NCBI RefSeq assembly: GCF_047948215.1
Contig: NC_134456.1
Coordinates: forward strand, 64,685,529-64,749,528
Direction: 5' to 3'
Origin: Lycorma delicatula
Taxonomy: Eukaryota; Arthropoda; Insecta; Hemiptera; Fulgoridae
DNA length: 64,000 nucleotides
Shown: positions 36,701 to 51,700 of the stretch, in pieces
How the letters are laid out: the number at the start of each line of letters is the position of its first letter
How positions within the stretch are numbered: the stretch's first letter is position 1
Program-made: the position numbers and the translations under genes
The notes under the pieces: generated by a model
The model's input: the letters and a program-made list of their open reading frames with translations, nothing else
Database searches by the model: none
What the model was told of the DNA's origin: nothing

Positions 36701-39700
36701 CATTATGAAATGTATATACATACAAGGATATACAACAATAATAAACTAAATGAATAGGTACAATTAAAATCTGACATACTTTTTTATCGCAGTCTAAATA
36801 TGTGTCTTATCTAATTACAAAACATAAAATTATCAGCAGTAACAACAGCTGATGCTAGTAATAGTCTTTGATAATACTGGAAAAATTTTGAAGTACAATT
36901 TTCAAATTGTTTATTACCAAAATTTGCTTCAAGATGTTGTTGCTAAAATTTAAATTCTTTAATTAATATCATTGCCAACTATCACAGAAAACCTTAGCAA
37001 ATGGTAAGTTATATTTTATTACTCTATCAGGTGACGTTTGTTAATATTATTGATAATCAACAAAGTGGTTTCTATCTTTAAAAAATGTTTTTCAAATAAA
37101 TATAAATTGAAAATTCAGTGACCAATACTTTTTATCTGTAAAATCACAAAGCATATAAAGCAAAAGCAGATTTCTATTCAAAACTTTAATATAAATGTAT
37201 ACAATTTTTTAATAGACATTTATGACTTTAAATTCATATATGCTGTTATCTTCTCATTTAGTATTGTTACTAATCCCTTAGTTGGTTATGCAAGTTATTC
37301 TTGTTATTATGAGTAGTAATGATCTCTTTTCAGATGAAAGTACAAACGTTTTCAAACATACCATCAACAGAAAAGTTAATTAATCAAACTGACATTAAAA
37401 ACAACAATACTTATTCTTAGTTTATTGTGCATTAATGCTTATACTAATCTTTTTTTACTATACTAGATAGCTACTAATCTAGATAAATCTTCTTTTTTTT
37501 TTTTACTGTAATTGTCAGTATTTAAAATAACGGCTCATATTTCATCAAATCAATAAAAATTAGGTAGAGAAGCTAAAAGAGATTCTTGAGAAAAGTCAGT
37601 TCTATGTTATCTAAACCAGTTCTATAAAATCCGCAAAGACATTGTTATGAGTAAAAGTGTATCAAGCACTGCATATATCTTTATCTGAAGATATCATTCT
37701 AAATGAAATAAATTATAATATTATTTCAAAATAAATTAATTTTACTTTCACCACAAAAAAAAAATCAAGCACTATAAAATATTTTTTATTTATTTATAGA
37801 GAATTGCATAACTTAGCTAGCACTTCATAAATAATAAAATTTATAATAAATTTTACTGACCATCAAAACCTAATAAATACACTTAATAAAAACTAAACCT
37901 AATAAATACAACATAAACGTAAATAGTTATTACCAGTTCTGAGCTGTCCAGAGGTCTATCAATCTCTTTCATTACAATTCCAACAAAGCTATCCTTAACT
38001 AGCTCAATTTTATAAGGTTCATCTGATCTACCAGATGGCCCATACCATCCATCCCACTGGCCATTATAATTTGTACCTAAGCAGAAACATACAAAAAAAA
38101 TTTTCAATATAAGATAGATGGATAGCATAATAATAACTTGTTAAATTACATAACATCATATTTTTACACTCCAATTTTTTATTGCTGCCTCAGTAATTTC
38201 TTTTCAGTTCTTTTACAGAATACAAAGTCTGTTCGTTTTGGTTTCCTTCTTGGAGGAAGGAAACCGCCATGTAATATTTTAAACTTAATCTACCACGAAG
38301 TAAAATATAAAGGAGTTTATAAAACAAAAAATACAGTATTCTGAATCCAGGTACAAAAAGTGTTTGAAATTAAGAAGTTTTAAATCTCAAAACAATCCCT
38401 CTGTTTATTAGGTTATAGTAATTCTGATACAATTTTAATAATCTGCAAAATGCCATTTCTTCTTTACTCACAGTTGACTACATATATGATAAATTACTTT
38501 TTTTTTGATTGGTTTAAAACATTACAAAAAAATTTAATTGAATAGAATTTAATAATGAAGAAAATCAACAACACCAGATTATTTTTAAGTAAGAATAAAT
38601 ATGCTTGATGACAGTAGGATAACCATAGGATGTTTTTGCTGTTTATATTGCCTTTACTATAACCTGATATCCGTATCCCATGAAATGTAACAGTGCTATT
38701 CATATGAATTAGATGCAAGTCAAACTAATGAAAAATTCTTTTGTTAGTCCTACTTTCTTTGACATGCTGGATCAGCAAACATATACAGTGCCTCATTTTA
38801 TGAAATACTGTAATAATTTTCAAGACTTAATGAGATTAATTAATTTTTGTGCTCATATTAATCTCAACAAAAATGATATTTGTACTAAGGGATATCATTT
38901 CTTAAATTTTACTGTCTTATATTTTATTTTGACTAAGTCTATACAAAACATATAAAAGAAACTGTAAAAAAAGTTGTGAAAGACAATTTATTCAAAAGAA
39001 ATATTTTTTTTTAAAATTAAAATCACAGTAAAAAACTGTTCTCAATGAACAAAATTACAATAAATCACAAGCATCATTAAAACAAATATATACTATGTAA
39101 ATAATAAATTTAAATGGAAAGAGTAAATTAAAGAAAAAATAATTATTATTACAAAGCAAATCATGATATCTGAAACAAAGAATATTGCTATTACAAGTGT
39201 CACTCAGATAAAAACATTTCAGTTGTCAATTTCCTATCATAAAAATGAACCCAACATTCATTACAAAGTGAATTATCTGATAAGCTCCATAAATGGGCAA
39301 GTATTACTTATTTATTCTGAGGTGACCAAGTAATCTTTAATCCTAATTTAATACAACAAAAAAAAAGACTTAAAACCATACAAAAAGGTTAAGATACTTA
39401 TTAAAATATTATGTAACTAATTAGTAAAACTTCTAAAGAGTATTTCAAGAACAAAATAATTTAAAATAGTCATTTTTAAATTATAAAATGATTATCACTC
39501 TAGAAAAACATATATATATATTTTTTAAATATTAAGCAAACTTTTTATTAAACAGGAAAACTGAATTGAGCTCCAGCACATACAAGGGTCTGTTGTCTAA
39601 TGTAATTTCATAATAATGTCTCTAATATAAATTCTGTTACTTATTAGATACACAAAAAAAAACAGTAGTTATACTAGTGTTATAATGGAGAGATATTTCA

Positions 39701-42700
39701 CAAATTTATCAGATTGTGCTATTATAACAAAAAATCTGATGTGAACATTACATGACTTCCTTGTACGTCTATTAAATTACATATACATATTTTTTCCTGA
39801 ATTCATTTAAACTTATTTCATTTGAAAGTGAGATACAATGCCTTAATTCTTTAATAAAGTGGACAGTTACACAACTGCTGAAATATTAGTTTTTATCAAC
39901 ATAAAATATTTATACATTTATTAACTGTAACAATCTTACTGAAATATTAGGATAGAGTAAAAGTCCCTTTATTACTTGTATTACTAGAGCAGTATTATTT
40001 GTATCTTCATGAGTTGCTGATTAAGAAAAGTTTCAGATTTCTGGTGTGTCGTATAAATAAAAGTTAATAATAACACTGATAGACAAAAATAATTTTGTTA
40101 ATGTTTTTCTTAGTGTGATAGATACAATTTTTTGAATTGCTTTTTTGCACATTACACATCTGTAAATACAATTTTTCTATCACCCTTAGTTTTAAATAAA
40201 TTAAAAAATTAAGAGAAAATATAGTTAAAATCTGTAAAATTTATAATTTTGCATGGCCATACCTGTGCTACAATGATTTCACTGATGCTTTTCTTTTATA
40301 AATAGCCTCAGGGTCATCCCAAATTTATGTCCAATAGTAATCGGCTAGCATGTTAGTATTACATTTTCCTTTATAGCGGCTTTCCATCACCGAAATGTCT
40401 TGGTGGAAACATACACAGCGTTCATCATTTATGTATTCGAGGTTGTCCGGGAAAAAAACCAGATGTGAATGGAGGAAATGTATTTTCAAAGACAAATTAC
40501 ATCCCATACTCTGTATGAAGTAAGAAATTGATTAACAATATCGTGGTAATTGTCGGATTTTTGTTTGCCGAGAAACTTTTTGCAGATGCCTTAAAATGAA
40601 GCCCAAGCTGCCCTTTCTACATTACTTAACATTGAGTTAAATACATCATCTTTGACCAACTCTCTTATTTGAGGACCTATAAATATTCCTTCTTTAATTT
40701 TTCCTTCACTTACGTTCGGAAATTTCTGCCTGATGTACAAAAATCCAGGACTATCCATCTTCATTGCTTTTACAAAAATTTTCATTAGTCCAAGCTTGAT
40801 ATGGAGAGGGGGTAAAAACATTTTTTTGGGTTCAACTAAGGGCTCATGAATAATATTTTTCCTGTTTAGAATTAAGCTGTCTTGTTTCTTCCACTCTTTG
40901 GTAACATAATATTTATCCCTAGCTCAGCTGTCCCATTCGCAAAGAAAATACATGTACTTAGTATAACCTAACTGCATGCTTAAAAAAATAGCTATAATTT
41001 CAAATCACCACATATATTCCAGCTATGTATTTTATAATTTATTTTTTCAGGAACATCTTTCATCACATTATATGTCTCTTTGAAATTCATACCATAAGCA
41101 TTGGTATTTGTTATCGTTGTGTAGTAGAACCACTTTTAAACTACATGTGGACAAATCTATGAAAAGGTGCCAGTCCTCAGGTTTATGAACTTGTCCTAAG
41201 CGCAACAAAAGCTCATCAATATTTGTGCAAAAAACTAAATTATTTTCATCAGTAAAGTACTGAGAAAATGAGTTTATGTCGACTTCAAAATGTTTGTATT
41301 TTTTTGAAGTAAATTCCAAACTTGCAGTCTTGATCCTAGCAGTTCAGCTTCATTTTTTGACAAATTTATATCCCTAGCCAAGTCATTTAATTCACCTTGT
41401 GATTAAGATGTGGCTAATTGGAAGATAATTCAAAATCAAAATCATTGTTGTCATCTTCAGTATTGCCTGATTCTTCATCGCTGCTTTCAAAACATACATT
41501 CACAGGTGGCTCAGGAACTGGAATAATTTTACTGTGAGGTACAGGCCTGATTGCAGATTCCAATGAAGTATATTTTACAGTATGTTTAGATTTTTTAGAA
41601 ATTCCAGACACACTTGTTAAACAAAAGTAACAATTGGTTACATGATTCTTTGGTTCACGCCAAACCATAGGTACACCAAATGGCAAAGCCTTACATGTAC
41701 CTTTCAGCCATCCTCTTAAATATAGAGAACAATTAGTGCATACTATATGAGGAGACTATGTTTTTTATCCTGATCACCAATTTTATACTGAAATTATACA
41801 CTTAATTATGCTTTTTTAATTAAAAGGTGTAATGTTTTTTTCTATTTGATTTTACAGTAAACCCACCAATTACATAACAAAAGGCATCCACATCATTTAC
41901 ACAATTTCAAGACATTGCACTGTTAACAAACCTAAGACAGTAATAAGACTGAACAAAATTAATTAATTTCTAAATCCAGTGCTCAATAGAAACAACACAG
42001 CTGTATTTTCAGCTACATGTTTTGATCTGCACAGACATGATTAATCTTTTCCATGAAGGCTCACTCTTCATTATTAGATATGATGTCATAATATATGGCT
42101 ATGATATGATTTAATTCTTTTCTAGTATTGTTTATTTATCGCTTACAAATTATGTTAACAAAGTTAAACAATAAAAAATGAGCTAACAAAATGCAATATG
42201 GAGCTTAAAATGCTAACTATAGATTGAAAAATTAAAAAATCCTTTAATTAAAATTTAAAACTTTTTCAAAAATGATGGGTGATAAAAAGACCCTGAGTTC
42301 ATATTCATTTTCAGCATAAAAAACAGATTAAAATCATGTATCGCTTGTCAGGAAACAAAAATTATGTTTATCAATGTAATTAAACTATTCCGTTTAGTGA
42401 ACTCCTGTATACTGGTTACAAATGTTAATTTCAACCTTACAATGTAAAATATTCAGTTTTTATTATTTGATTATTTGATGAAAAATAAAAAATAAACAAT
42501 TATACAAGAAAAAGAAAAATAACATAAAGAAATATATCTCAAAAAAAACAAGAAGATGAATATGAAGAGGAAGAAAATGTTAAGGAAAAGGGAAGGATAA
42601 AAAGTTAAGAGAAGATGATAAATATGAATAGGAAGAAATTGTTAAAACTAAAGAAAAAATAAAAACATTAACTGAAGATGATAAATATAAAGAGGAAGAA

Positions 42701-45700
42701 TTGTTAAAACCAAAGAAAGAATAAAAAGATTAAGAGAAGATGATAAATTGACAAATGTAAAGAGGAAGAATTGTTAAAACCAAAGAAAGAATAAAAATAT
42801 TAAGAGAAGATGATAAATACAAAGTGGAAGAAAAGATTAAGGCCAAGGAAAGAAAAAAAGATTAAGAGAGCATAATTAATATAAAGAGAGAGAGAAAATT
42901 TGAAAACTAGAGTACGTGTTCACAAATTAAGATCAGAAGAATTATATCAAACCAAAGAGCGATTAAATGATTGGCAACAAAAAACAGATAAATGAAATGA
43001 TGATCAACTCCGGCCTAAGGAGAATATCATTCGACAACAGAGAAGTAATGAACTAAAAGATAAGAATTTTTTTGCAATTTGTTAAAGATCGGACAAGTAT
43101 GCCTAGTGTATATGTTGTTCTTGTGAGGTTTACTATTCAGTCACTCTGTAATTAACTTTAATGTAGATAAAATTAAACAGAAATTCCAGAATAATTAAAT
43201 AAAATTACACTAGAAAATTCAAAAATAATACAATTCTAAACTATAATTTTCAAATAATATTAATCAGATCTATCTATTACATATCCACATATGTCTATTA
43301 CATATACACATATGTAATAATGTCTATTTAATTACATATACACATTTTTAAAAGAACATAAAATTTTATTTCACTAATAATTTCTGTTTTATTATTTTTT
43401 TTATTGTATTGAATAATTATTATTTATTGTAAAAGTTTTTTTTTACAATACAGGTTAATAATTATTAATAAATCAATATATTTAAATTAAAAAAAAGACA
43501 AAAGTTAAAAAAAATAAATCAAGTCTGATTCGAACAAATGTGTCTTCCCTTGTAAGATCCAAATATATGATTAATTAAAATTTTATTTGACTATAACTGT
43601 GGAACCAATGAAAATAAGTACCACTTATCATACATCGTTGAAAAGCTCTCAATGAGGGCTTATTAGTGCAGTTAAGAAAAAGTCCAAAATCCAAATCTTT
43701 TTTTTGGATTTTGGGCCTTTTGTTTCAGTTGATTGCAATCAAAAGAAGAGGTGCATAACTACATGTTACAATAGTCCTGAATCCAAAATTTCAACATCCT
43801 ACGGCTAATCGTTTTTGAGTTATGAGATATACATATGTACAGATGTCATACCGAAACTAGTCAAAATGAATTCAGGGATAGTCAAAATGGATATTCCTGT
43901 TGAAATCTGAAAACCAAAAATTTTGCGATCACAATACTTCCTTTACTTCATACAATGAAGTAAAAACCAGTAGGAACAACTTTGAGTTTCATGAATTTCT
44001 TTAGCTGTTGTTGTCTATTCATCTTTGAATGTAGGATGAATATTTAAAAATTGCTTTGTGGAAAGAGCGTCTGTACATGTACATATGCACACACATTAAT
44101 CATGCACATAAGTGCATGCTTGTGCACCAAACAAAATGTTTAATATTAAAATATACACTAACCATTAATATATTTCCAATCACCAACTGTAAGGGCTGCA
44201 TTACCATGTATGTCATCAATATTATGTAAAACTTCTGTTCTGTTTGATGGTTCACCATATAAAAATGATGGCCATTGATTGAAACCATCAATTTTGTCTA
44301 ACAGATTATCATCATTGTTCCTTTAAAACACAAAAATTAATCAGTTAGATGCAAAGTAAAAATTAATATTTTTATTTCAGGTTTTAAGTATTATGTGATA
44401 ATAAACAATCAATTTTAAAACAATGATGACAAACTCAAAATAATTATATCGGCTATCATTTAAAAATATTGAGAATGTTGTAATTTATTAATACTATGCT
44501 GTTAGCAGTAATTAAAACAGTACTACTTCTATGAATTATTATCCATCCCAGTCAACAATGAACAATGTAAAGTCTTCCAAAGGTTTTTTGAAAAAATAAA
44601 ACATTCATAAAGTTTTGTGTTTTATTTATCAGACCCATTAAAATGCAAGAAATATATATTTAAAAGATAATAATAATGAAAAGAACTGATATATTTTGTA
44701 GATAATTTTCTTCTTATAATAGTAATAATGACAGTGATAAAATATTTTATTGAACACACACAACTTTGCTAATAACTTAATAATAAGAGAGAAATTAGAT
44801 AAAAAATTATTTAAATAAAATCCAACTGACAGTACTACCCATGATCAACTAAATGACTGAAAGAAATTGAGAAAGGAAACAGAAATTTAAGTTTAAAATT
44901 TGAATAATAATTAATTTAAGAGAAATATTAAAAAGCCAACAAAATAAAAATTAAGACAATAATAACACACTGAGATAAGTATTTTCAACAAATTGGCTAT
45001 AAAATTAAAACTCAAAATAATTTAATTCTTTAATTAAAATGTATCTACACTTCCTTCCAAACTTGCAATAGATTCATTTTTAACCTAATAAATCTTAAAA
45101 TTCTTTTTCAAAAATATTTATACACCTCAATTCTGATGGAATTGGACATACAGCTATGAAATGAGCAATATCCTGTTCTTATTCCACATTACAAAGAGAT
45201 AAAGCATTAAGTTGATGGTAAAAGAATATTTACTCATTTGAGTCAGTTATGTTCTTAGCTTAAAAAAAAACATTTTAAGAGAAAAATAGTGATTACTTTT
45301 TATATAATTCCCACATTCATTTAATTCTAATAAATCATCAATTGATATGTTAAAAAAAATCTTTTGATGATTTATATGTTGCAAAAAACTACTTTTCTTG
45401 AATTACTTCCTCCAGAAACAATTTTGGATATTGATGGGAAGGCAGGTACCCTTTTAAATATGCATAGAATTCAGTTTTGGAAAAATTTAATGGCAGTAGT
45501 TAAAATCATAGTAAAATGAATAATTTACGATTGTTAGTGAGCAAATTAAAAACCATTTTATGAAAAAGCCAAAACATTTCTGTGTACTTTCATACTTTCT
45601 GCTCTCCCACACTAGTGGGGCAATATTTAAAAGTTACTCATCAAAGTAAAAGATTATAAGTGGTAAAAATTATTGTTTCTAAAACTAGGCCTCAAATTTT

Positions 45701-48700
45701 CTTAAATGTTATAGGGAGTCGACCCAGATTTCAAGGCTTTCTAGCAGCAAGCTAATGAGACTCTTATAAATAGGTATTTCTCAACAGATTATACTTGGTA
45801 TATATTGACCCCTTCTTATATACTGTAAACACAATGGAACTTATAAAAATTTCTGGAACAGAGCTTGTTTAAATTCAATTATAAGCTCTCACCAATTTCT
45901 GTTTAAAAGTATCAGGAAAGTAGTTAAAGACCTTGTGAATCCTAGCATTGCTAGCAACTAAACCTTTACAAGAATCTTACCAAGTCCCACCTCATAATAG
46001 GCCCATCTATTTTATATGTCTTAATGAAAATTCACTTTAGATACAAGAGTCTATAATATTTGGCACACTTATTACTTATAACTGCTCTTTCTCTTTTACA
46101 TGTTTCTCTTCTTAATTTTCTTCAATCTCAAGATCACCCAAATAACTGTTATTCAGGTTATAATTTTAAATTTATCACTCTTAAATTTATCTTACACCTG
46201 ATTTCTGTAAATAACCCCTCATTATGAGCAGTACCCTATATTTTTCTCTTAGTTTACTTTTCATATTCTGTGGACACAAAAATTATCCTGCTCTTAACTT
46301 TATTAGAATTCTACAAAATCATCATTTTTTCAAACTAGACAAAATAGCCAGCACAACCAGTAGTTTCCTGTCAGAAATTCCACCCAATTTTCTTACATAA
46401 TTAATTTCAGTTTCCCTTAATTCTAATTTGATCCTATTACAAAAACCTAAAATGTTGGCTTTTATCTATTCATAATTTTCTTCTTTAGGAAGAATGTAAG
46501 CCTCGTATAAAAATGTTGATTCATTTAGTATGATGGGCTAGATAATTTACAACTAATAGACAAATAACAATAAGTCTGCATATAGTAATTGCCATGTTTG
46601 TTTTCAGTAACTTAATTAAAATAGTAAATAACTGACTAGATGACAATTCAGTGAAATTAGATCTAAATTAACATTTTTAAAACAATTCCAATTATAATTT
46701 AATGCGTAGCTGTTAATACTACACTATAAGATGAATTTATTATAACAGCTGTAGTTGAAACCAGTCCTGCACAGTAAGAATAAGGAGACAAAATATGCTT
46801 ACCAATTAAAAGGGTTTCCTACCCCTTTTAATGTCCTACATCTTTAGGGATTTTAAATTACCTAAATGCTTTTAAATGCCTTATTGGGTTCTAAACACCA
46901 ATATGTATACCAACTGACAATATCATCAATAAAGCAATTGCATATTAGCTGTAAAGAAATTTTCTGAAAGCATATTTCTAAATCAAGTACCTATTTTGAA
47001 AGTGAGTCATTAAATTCATTATTTTATAAAGAAAAATCAAAAGCAAGGTTTTCAAATAACCAAATTCTCACTATTAATTCAAAACTAATAACTTGAAAAA
47101 TGAACATAACAATTATGAAACCTGCAAAGAATAATTTTCTTGAAACAGGAAAAAGATCCTTATTATTAATTACACCTCAAAATTTTATCTCAATAGAAGA
47201 TAAGTTTTAAATTTCATTCAAGTTATTTAATATTCTTTTTGTAGTCTGGTTACACACACGCTCATGTGTCCAGTAGCTCACACGCTATTATGTGAGTATG
47301 TGCATGCACATACTCACACAATAAAAAAAATTTAATATATTTACTATATAATAATAGTTATCTCTCTTTTATATTTAAATATAAATTTACATATTATTTT
47401 TTCTTTCTTTATAAATATTTATTCTCTGTTTTTATAAAAATATTTAGTTTTGTTACTACTTTTAAATAATAATAAAATTATTGTTCTAAAATTTTGTCAC
47501 AACTAAAAAATAATGTTCTTGTCATAATAAAACAAAGGAGTCAATCATATTTACCACAAATCATTGTTAGCAGCTGATAACAATGTTGGTAACCAATCAG
47601 TTATATGCATCAACTCTGAAGACACACCTGATATTGTTTTATTACTCCATATTAAACCAACACCTCTAACACCACCTTCCCATAATGTGTTCTTTACCTA
47701 TTAACACACATAACATAGACAAACTAAAAGAAAAGAATATCTCAACTTTCACAAACATCTATTAATAACAATACATATCCTCATAGATTTGCTTCATTAT
47801 GTATTTTAATATATTTACACAACTGACACGTGTACCACTTGGCATCTGCTAGTTAACAAACTAAAGTCTTACACAATTCTTATTATCATTTGAGTGGATA
47901 TTATACATTGAAATTTAGAAAACATAACTGATATGAGACCAAGAACAGTGAAAATAATGGGTTGCAGTCAGAGAACTTGCTCCAAAGAAAGTGAAAACAG
48001 TTTCACTACCAGGAAAAGTCATTGTCTTTTGTAGATATATGCTACATAATCTTCATTGATCTATTTGAGAAGGGTGAAACAATAACTGAGTAGTATTGTT
48101 CATCTTTGCTGTATTGTAATGTCTAAATAAGAAATGAAGAAAATCACATATGGCATAAAAGAACATTCTTTTTTTGTCAAGGATAACACTAGGATTAGCT
48201 TTATTCAGCTGTTAGGATTAAAATTTTGCCACTCGTTTGCTTGAGCCATCCACACAATTGCTAGGGCAGTTCCCTATTTTTATCCATAGAGTAGGCACTT
48301 ACACCAAGCCCCAGACATTATAAAAATAACCAAGATAATGCACCAGTTTGTTTTCTGTGATTTCAAGAGAAAAATTGTTGAAATTTTGCTAGAAAATTCT
48401 TCCATAACATGCCAGACTTAGCACCTTCACACTATTATTTATTACAAAATATGAAAAAGTGGCTTGTTGAAAAGAAATTTACTTGAAATTATGAAGTTAT
48501 TGGTGAAAAATCTGCCTATTTTTAAGATTTGGATAAATCATACTATAAAGCTGGAATCGAAAAACTTGAGTATCATTGAACTAAGTGTATAGACTTGAAA
48601 CAATCTAAGTTTATAGATTATGTTGAGAAAAAAAAAGATTTTCCAGAAAAATTGTCTTCTTTATTTTTGTATGAACTTATCAAATTCCACAAGTAGTTGC

Positions 48701-51700
48701 ACAGTAGTTCTACCTGGGGTATCTGAAGTAGTGCTGGCATTGCTAATAGTGCTAGTACAGTCATAATACAGGAGTAGTAATGGAGGGGATTAGTGTACAA
48801 TGATGTAATGTCGTAGATAGCAAGAAGCTAGTTGCCAGTCCAGCAGTCCATTCCTTTCTGTTCAACTGAGTTTTCTAGATTTAGATGAATAATGATTAGT
48901 TTGAGAATTCATACATCCCACTTATTAATTTCATTTATAGTTGGAAAAAAGAGACATCATCAGTTAAAAAGTATGATCAATGGCTAGATATAATCATCTC
49001 CACTGTCTTATTTACTGGAACCAGTGCATGAGAGAAAAATTAATATCAATGTTAAAGACAAAAAAATGATTCTTTCAAAAAATTAGTGGGATTATTTTAT
49101 AATGGAGGTCAATGAAAGTGTATTTACAAAGTATTAAAATAATAATTGATATGTTCTTTTACAACAGTGAATAGTCAGTGAATTTTACAGATATACAAAA
49201 AAGTTATTTTTGCAAATTATTCCTCACAAGTGTTTCATTGCAATAATAGACAACATCAAAATCAACAATCAGGAGAGGTTAACATTTATTCTTATTCTTA
49301 GCAAGTACAGTTAAACCAGACTTGAAACATTTCAAATTTTACCATATGTATATTGATTGTTGGGAATTACAAAATGGTGGAATAAACAAACAAGCAACAA
49401 CTGAGGAACCACTTGGATTCATGTTTAGAGGATTTCCAAAACTGGTATTATGTTATAGACAATAGAAATCCTTCATGGTATTATAAAAAAATTATGGTTG
49501 CCATCAGGCAACTAATAGCATAAGTAAATGTCAAATGAAACAATCATTTGTTTTTCTTGAACACTGGAAAATCATACAGTTTACTTAGACAGAATAACTA
49601 AATAGCCCTCCCCATTTAAACATAAGTATCATTATTTCATATATTTATTATTTTTATTTTGTATTATAAACTTAACCACTTCCATTATTTTTGTATATAG
49701 TTAATTTTATAGTTTCTACAGCTGCTAGAATTAAGGTTTTGCCATAATTTTCCTTGAACCATCCACACAATTTCTAGGACAGTTCCTTATATTTATTCAT
49801 GGAGTAGGGCACCTATACCAAGCCTATTCAGACATTATACGAATGTACTGAATAAAATATTTCTATACCATTACATGCTTACAATAATCACGCTCACAAA
49901 TCAATATGCTTATTATGCTTCACATTATCATTTCACTAAGTACATAAACAATCATAAATCACCTGTAGTATTTTTTTAAAAATAAATTGGGAATAACTAT
50001 CTCATTCTTCCCTAGTTTATTCTACCAATCATGGTTATTCCCCTTTCCCTAGTCTCACTGTTTGAAATTGGTTATAAATGGCTTTCTCTTATGATTTATT
50101 TATTTTTTCTTTATTTCTTGCATTCAAAAAATTTGGACATTCCATATAGTATAAGATGGTCATTATTTTCAACCACTTATGTTTTGCAATTTAACTTGGT
50201 TACATTATAACAATTGTTAGAAGATTAATATTCAATTCATGTTTACCATTTTAAGAAAAATATGTGTAAGCAGTCTGGATATTAGTTATTAGCCTAAAGT
50301 ATTCTGGATAAACCTAATGCTATACTTAAATAAATAACAATTTGATGCAACCTAAGAAGTGACAACAGCCAGGAAGCTGGTGTATGTTATTAATCCGAGC
50401 GGTATACAGAGTATTGTGTAGAAACTGACCCGTAGTGACTGTTAACACATTTGTTAGATCACTGAAAAAGAAAATACTCTGCAGTTTACAGACTCCAGTA
50501 ACATAATTCCAGTTTCATAAAAAAATGATTATGGGGAACCAAAATATGCAGCATGTTGTAATAAACTTACTTGAAAATGATAGCAATAATATGTATCAAG
50601 TAAAAAGCTTGAAATGAGCTATGATTTATCATGTATTGTACATTCTTTTTAATAAATCTTAGGAAATTTAATTATCAGGAGTTAGTTTCTTATGAATATT
50701 CCAGAAATTTCCAAATATCCCATGCAGCTTTCAAGATTCCGAGTCCTTAGGCAGCTACCTCCTTTATTCATGACATGTGAGTGAAGTGAAGTCTTGTACA
50801 GACTCAGACAGACCATAGCTATCCCACCGGGTTAGTCTAGTGGTGAAATCATCGCAAATCAACTGATTTTGAAGTCGAGAGTTCTAAGGTTCAAATCCTA
50901 GTAAAGTCAGTTACTTTTAAACAGATTTGAATACTAGATTGTGGATACTGGTATTCTTTGGTGGTTGGGTTTCAATTAACCACACATCTCAAAATAGGTC
51001 GACCTGAGTGTACAAGACTACATTTCATTTACATTCATACGTATCATCCCTATTCATCCTCTGAAGTAATACCTTACAGTGGTTCTGGAGGCTAAAAAGA
51101 AAAAGAGAGAGGCTGATCATACTTGAGACCTGTGGTTAATTGAAACCCAATTATCAAAGAACACCAGTATCCAGTATTTAAATCCAAATAAAAGTAACTA
51201 CCTTTATTAGGATTTGAACCTGAGAACTCTCAACTTTCAGATCAGTTAATTTATGGCAAGTTTTACCACTAGACTAACCCCTAGCAGGTTATTGTCAAGA
51301 GTGGGATTATTATACTTCAAAACACTGAAGTAATTTGAAAGATAGTTAAAAGGTATTTCATCAGAAAAAATTTACATACTAGTGTAGCTCTGCACCAGTA
51401 TCAAATAACTAAAATTTATTGTTTTAAAGGACTAACATTTTATATAGGAATTAAAAGGACTTTTTTTACATGTTATTTCCGTATACCAAAATTTATCTTT
51501 ATATTTATAAGTACATATATATAGAAGTTAACTTCTAAATTTATTGTTTTATAAAATTGCTATAATTTGACTGAATTAAATGTTTTGCTTATATTGCTAA
51601 TATTAAAGTAAACACATTTTTGTTTTAATTTTAACGCAGTCTGTCATTTTAATGCAACTACTGTTACAAAAAAAAAAAACTAACCTTGAAGATGTGAGGA

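Noticed and set aside
38494..38955. Open frames of 74-80 codons in an ARSB-like intron
   Set aside because: AT-rich chance frames without homology or splice sites.
45900..46500. Possible upstream reverse-transcriptase domain of a jockey-type element (minus strand)
   Set aside because: Fragments such as [17 protein letters not shown] are suggestive, but no catalytic box could be recognised.
50833..50900. A and B boxes considered as a functional tRNA gene
   Set aside because: The cloverleaf is poor, the sequence continues into a SINE body, and several copies occur in introns and transposon relics.
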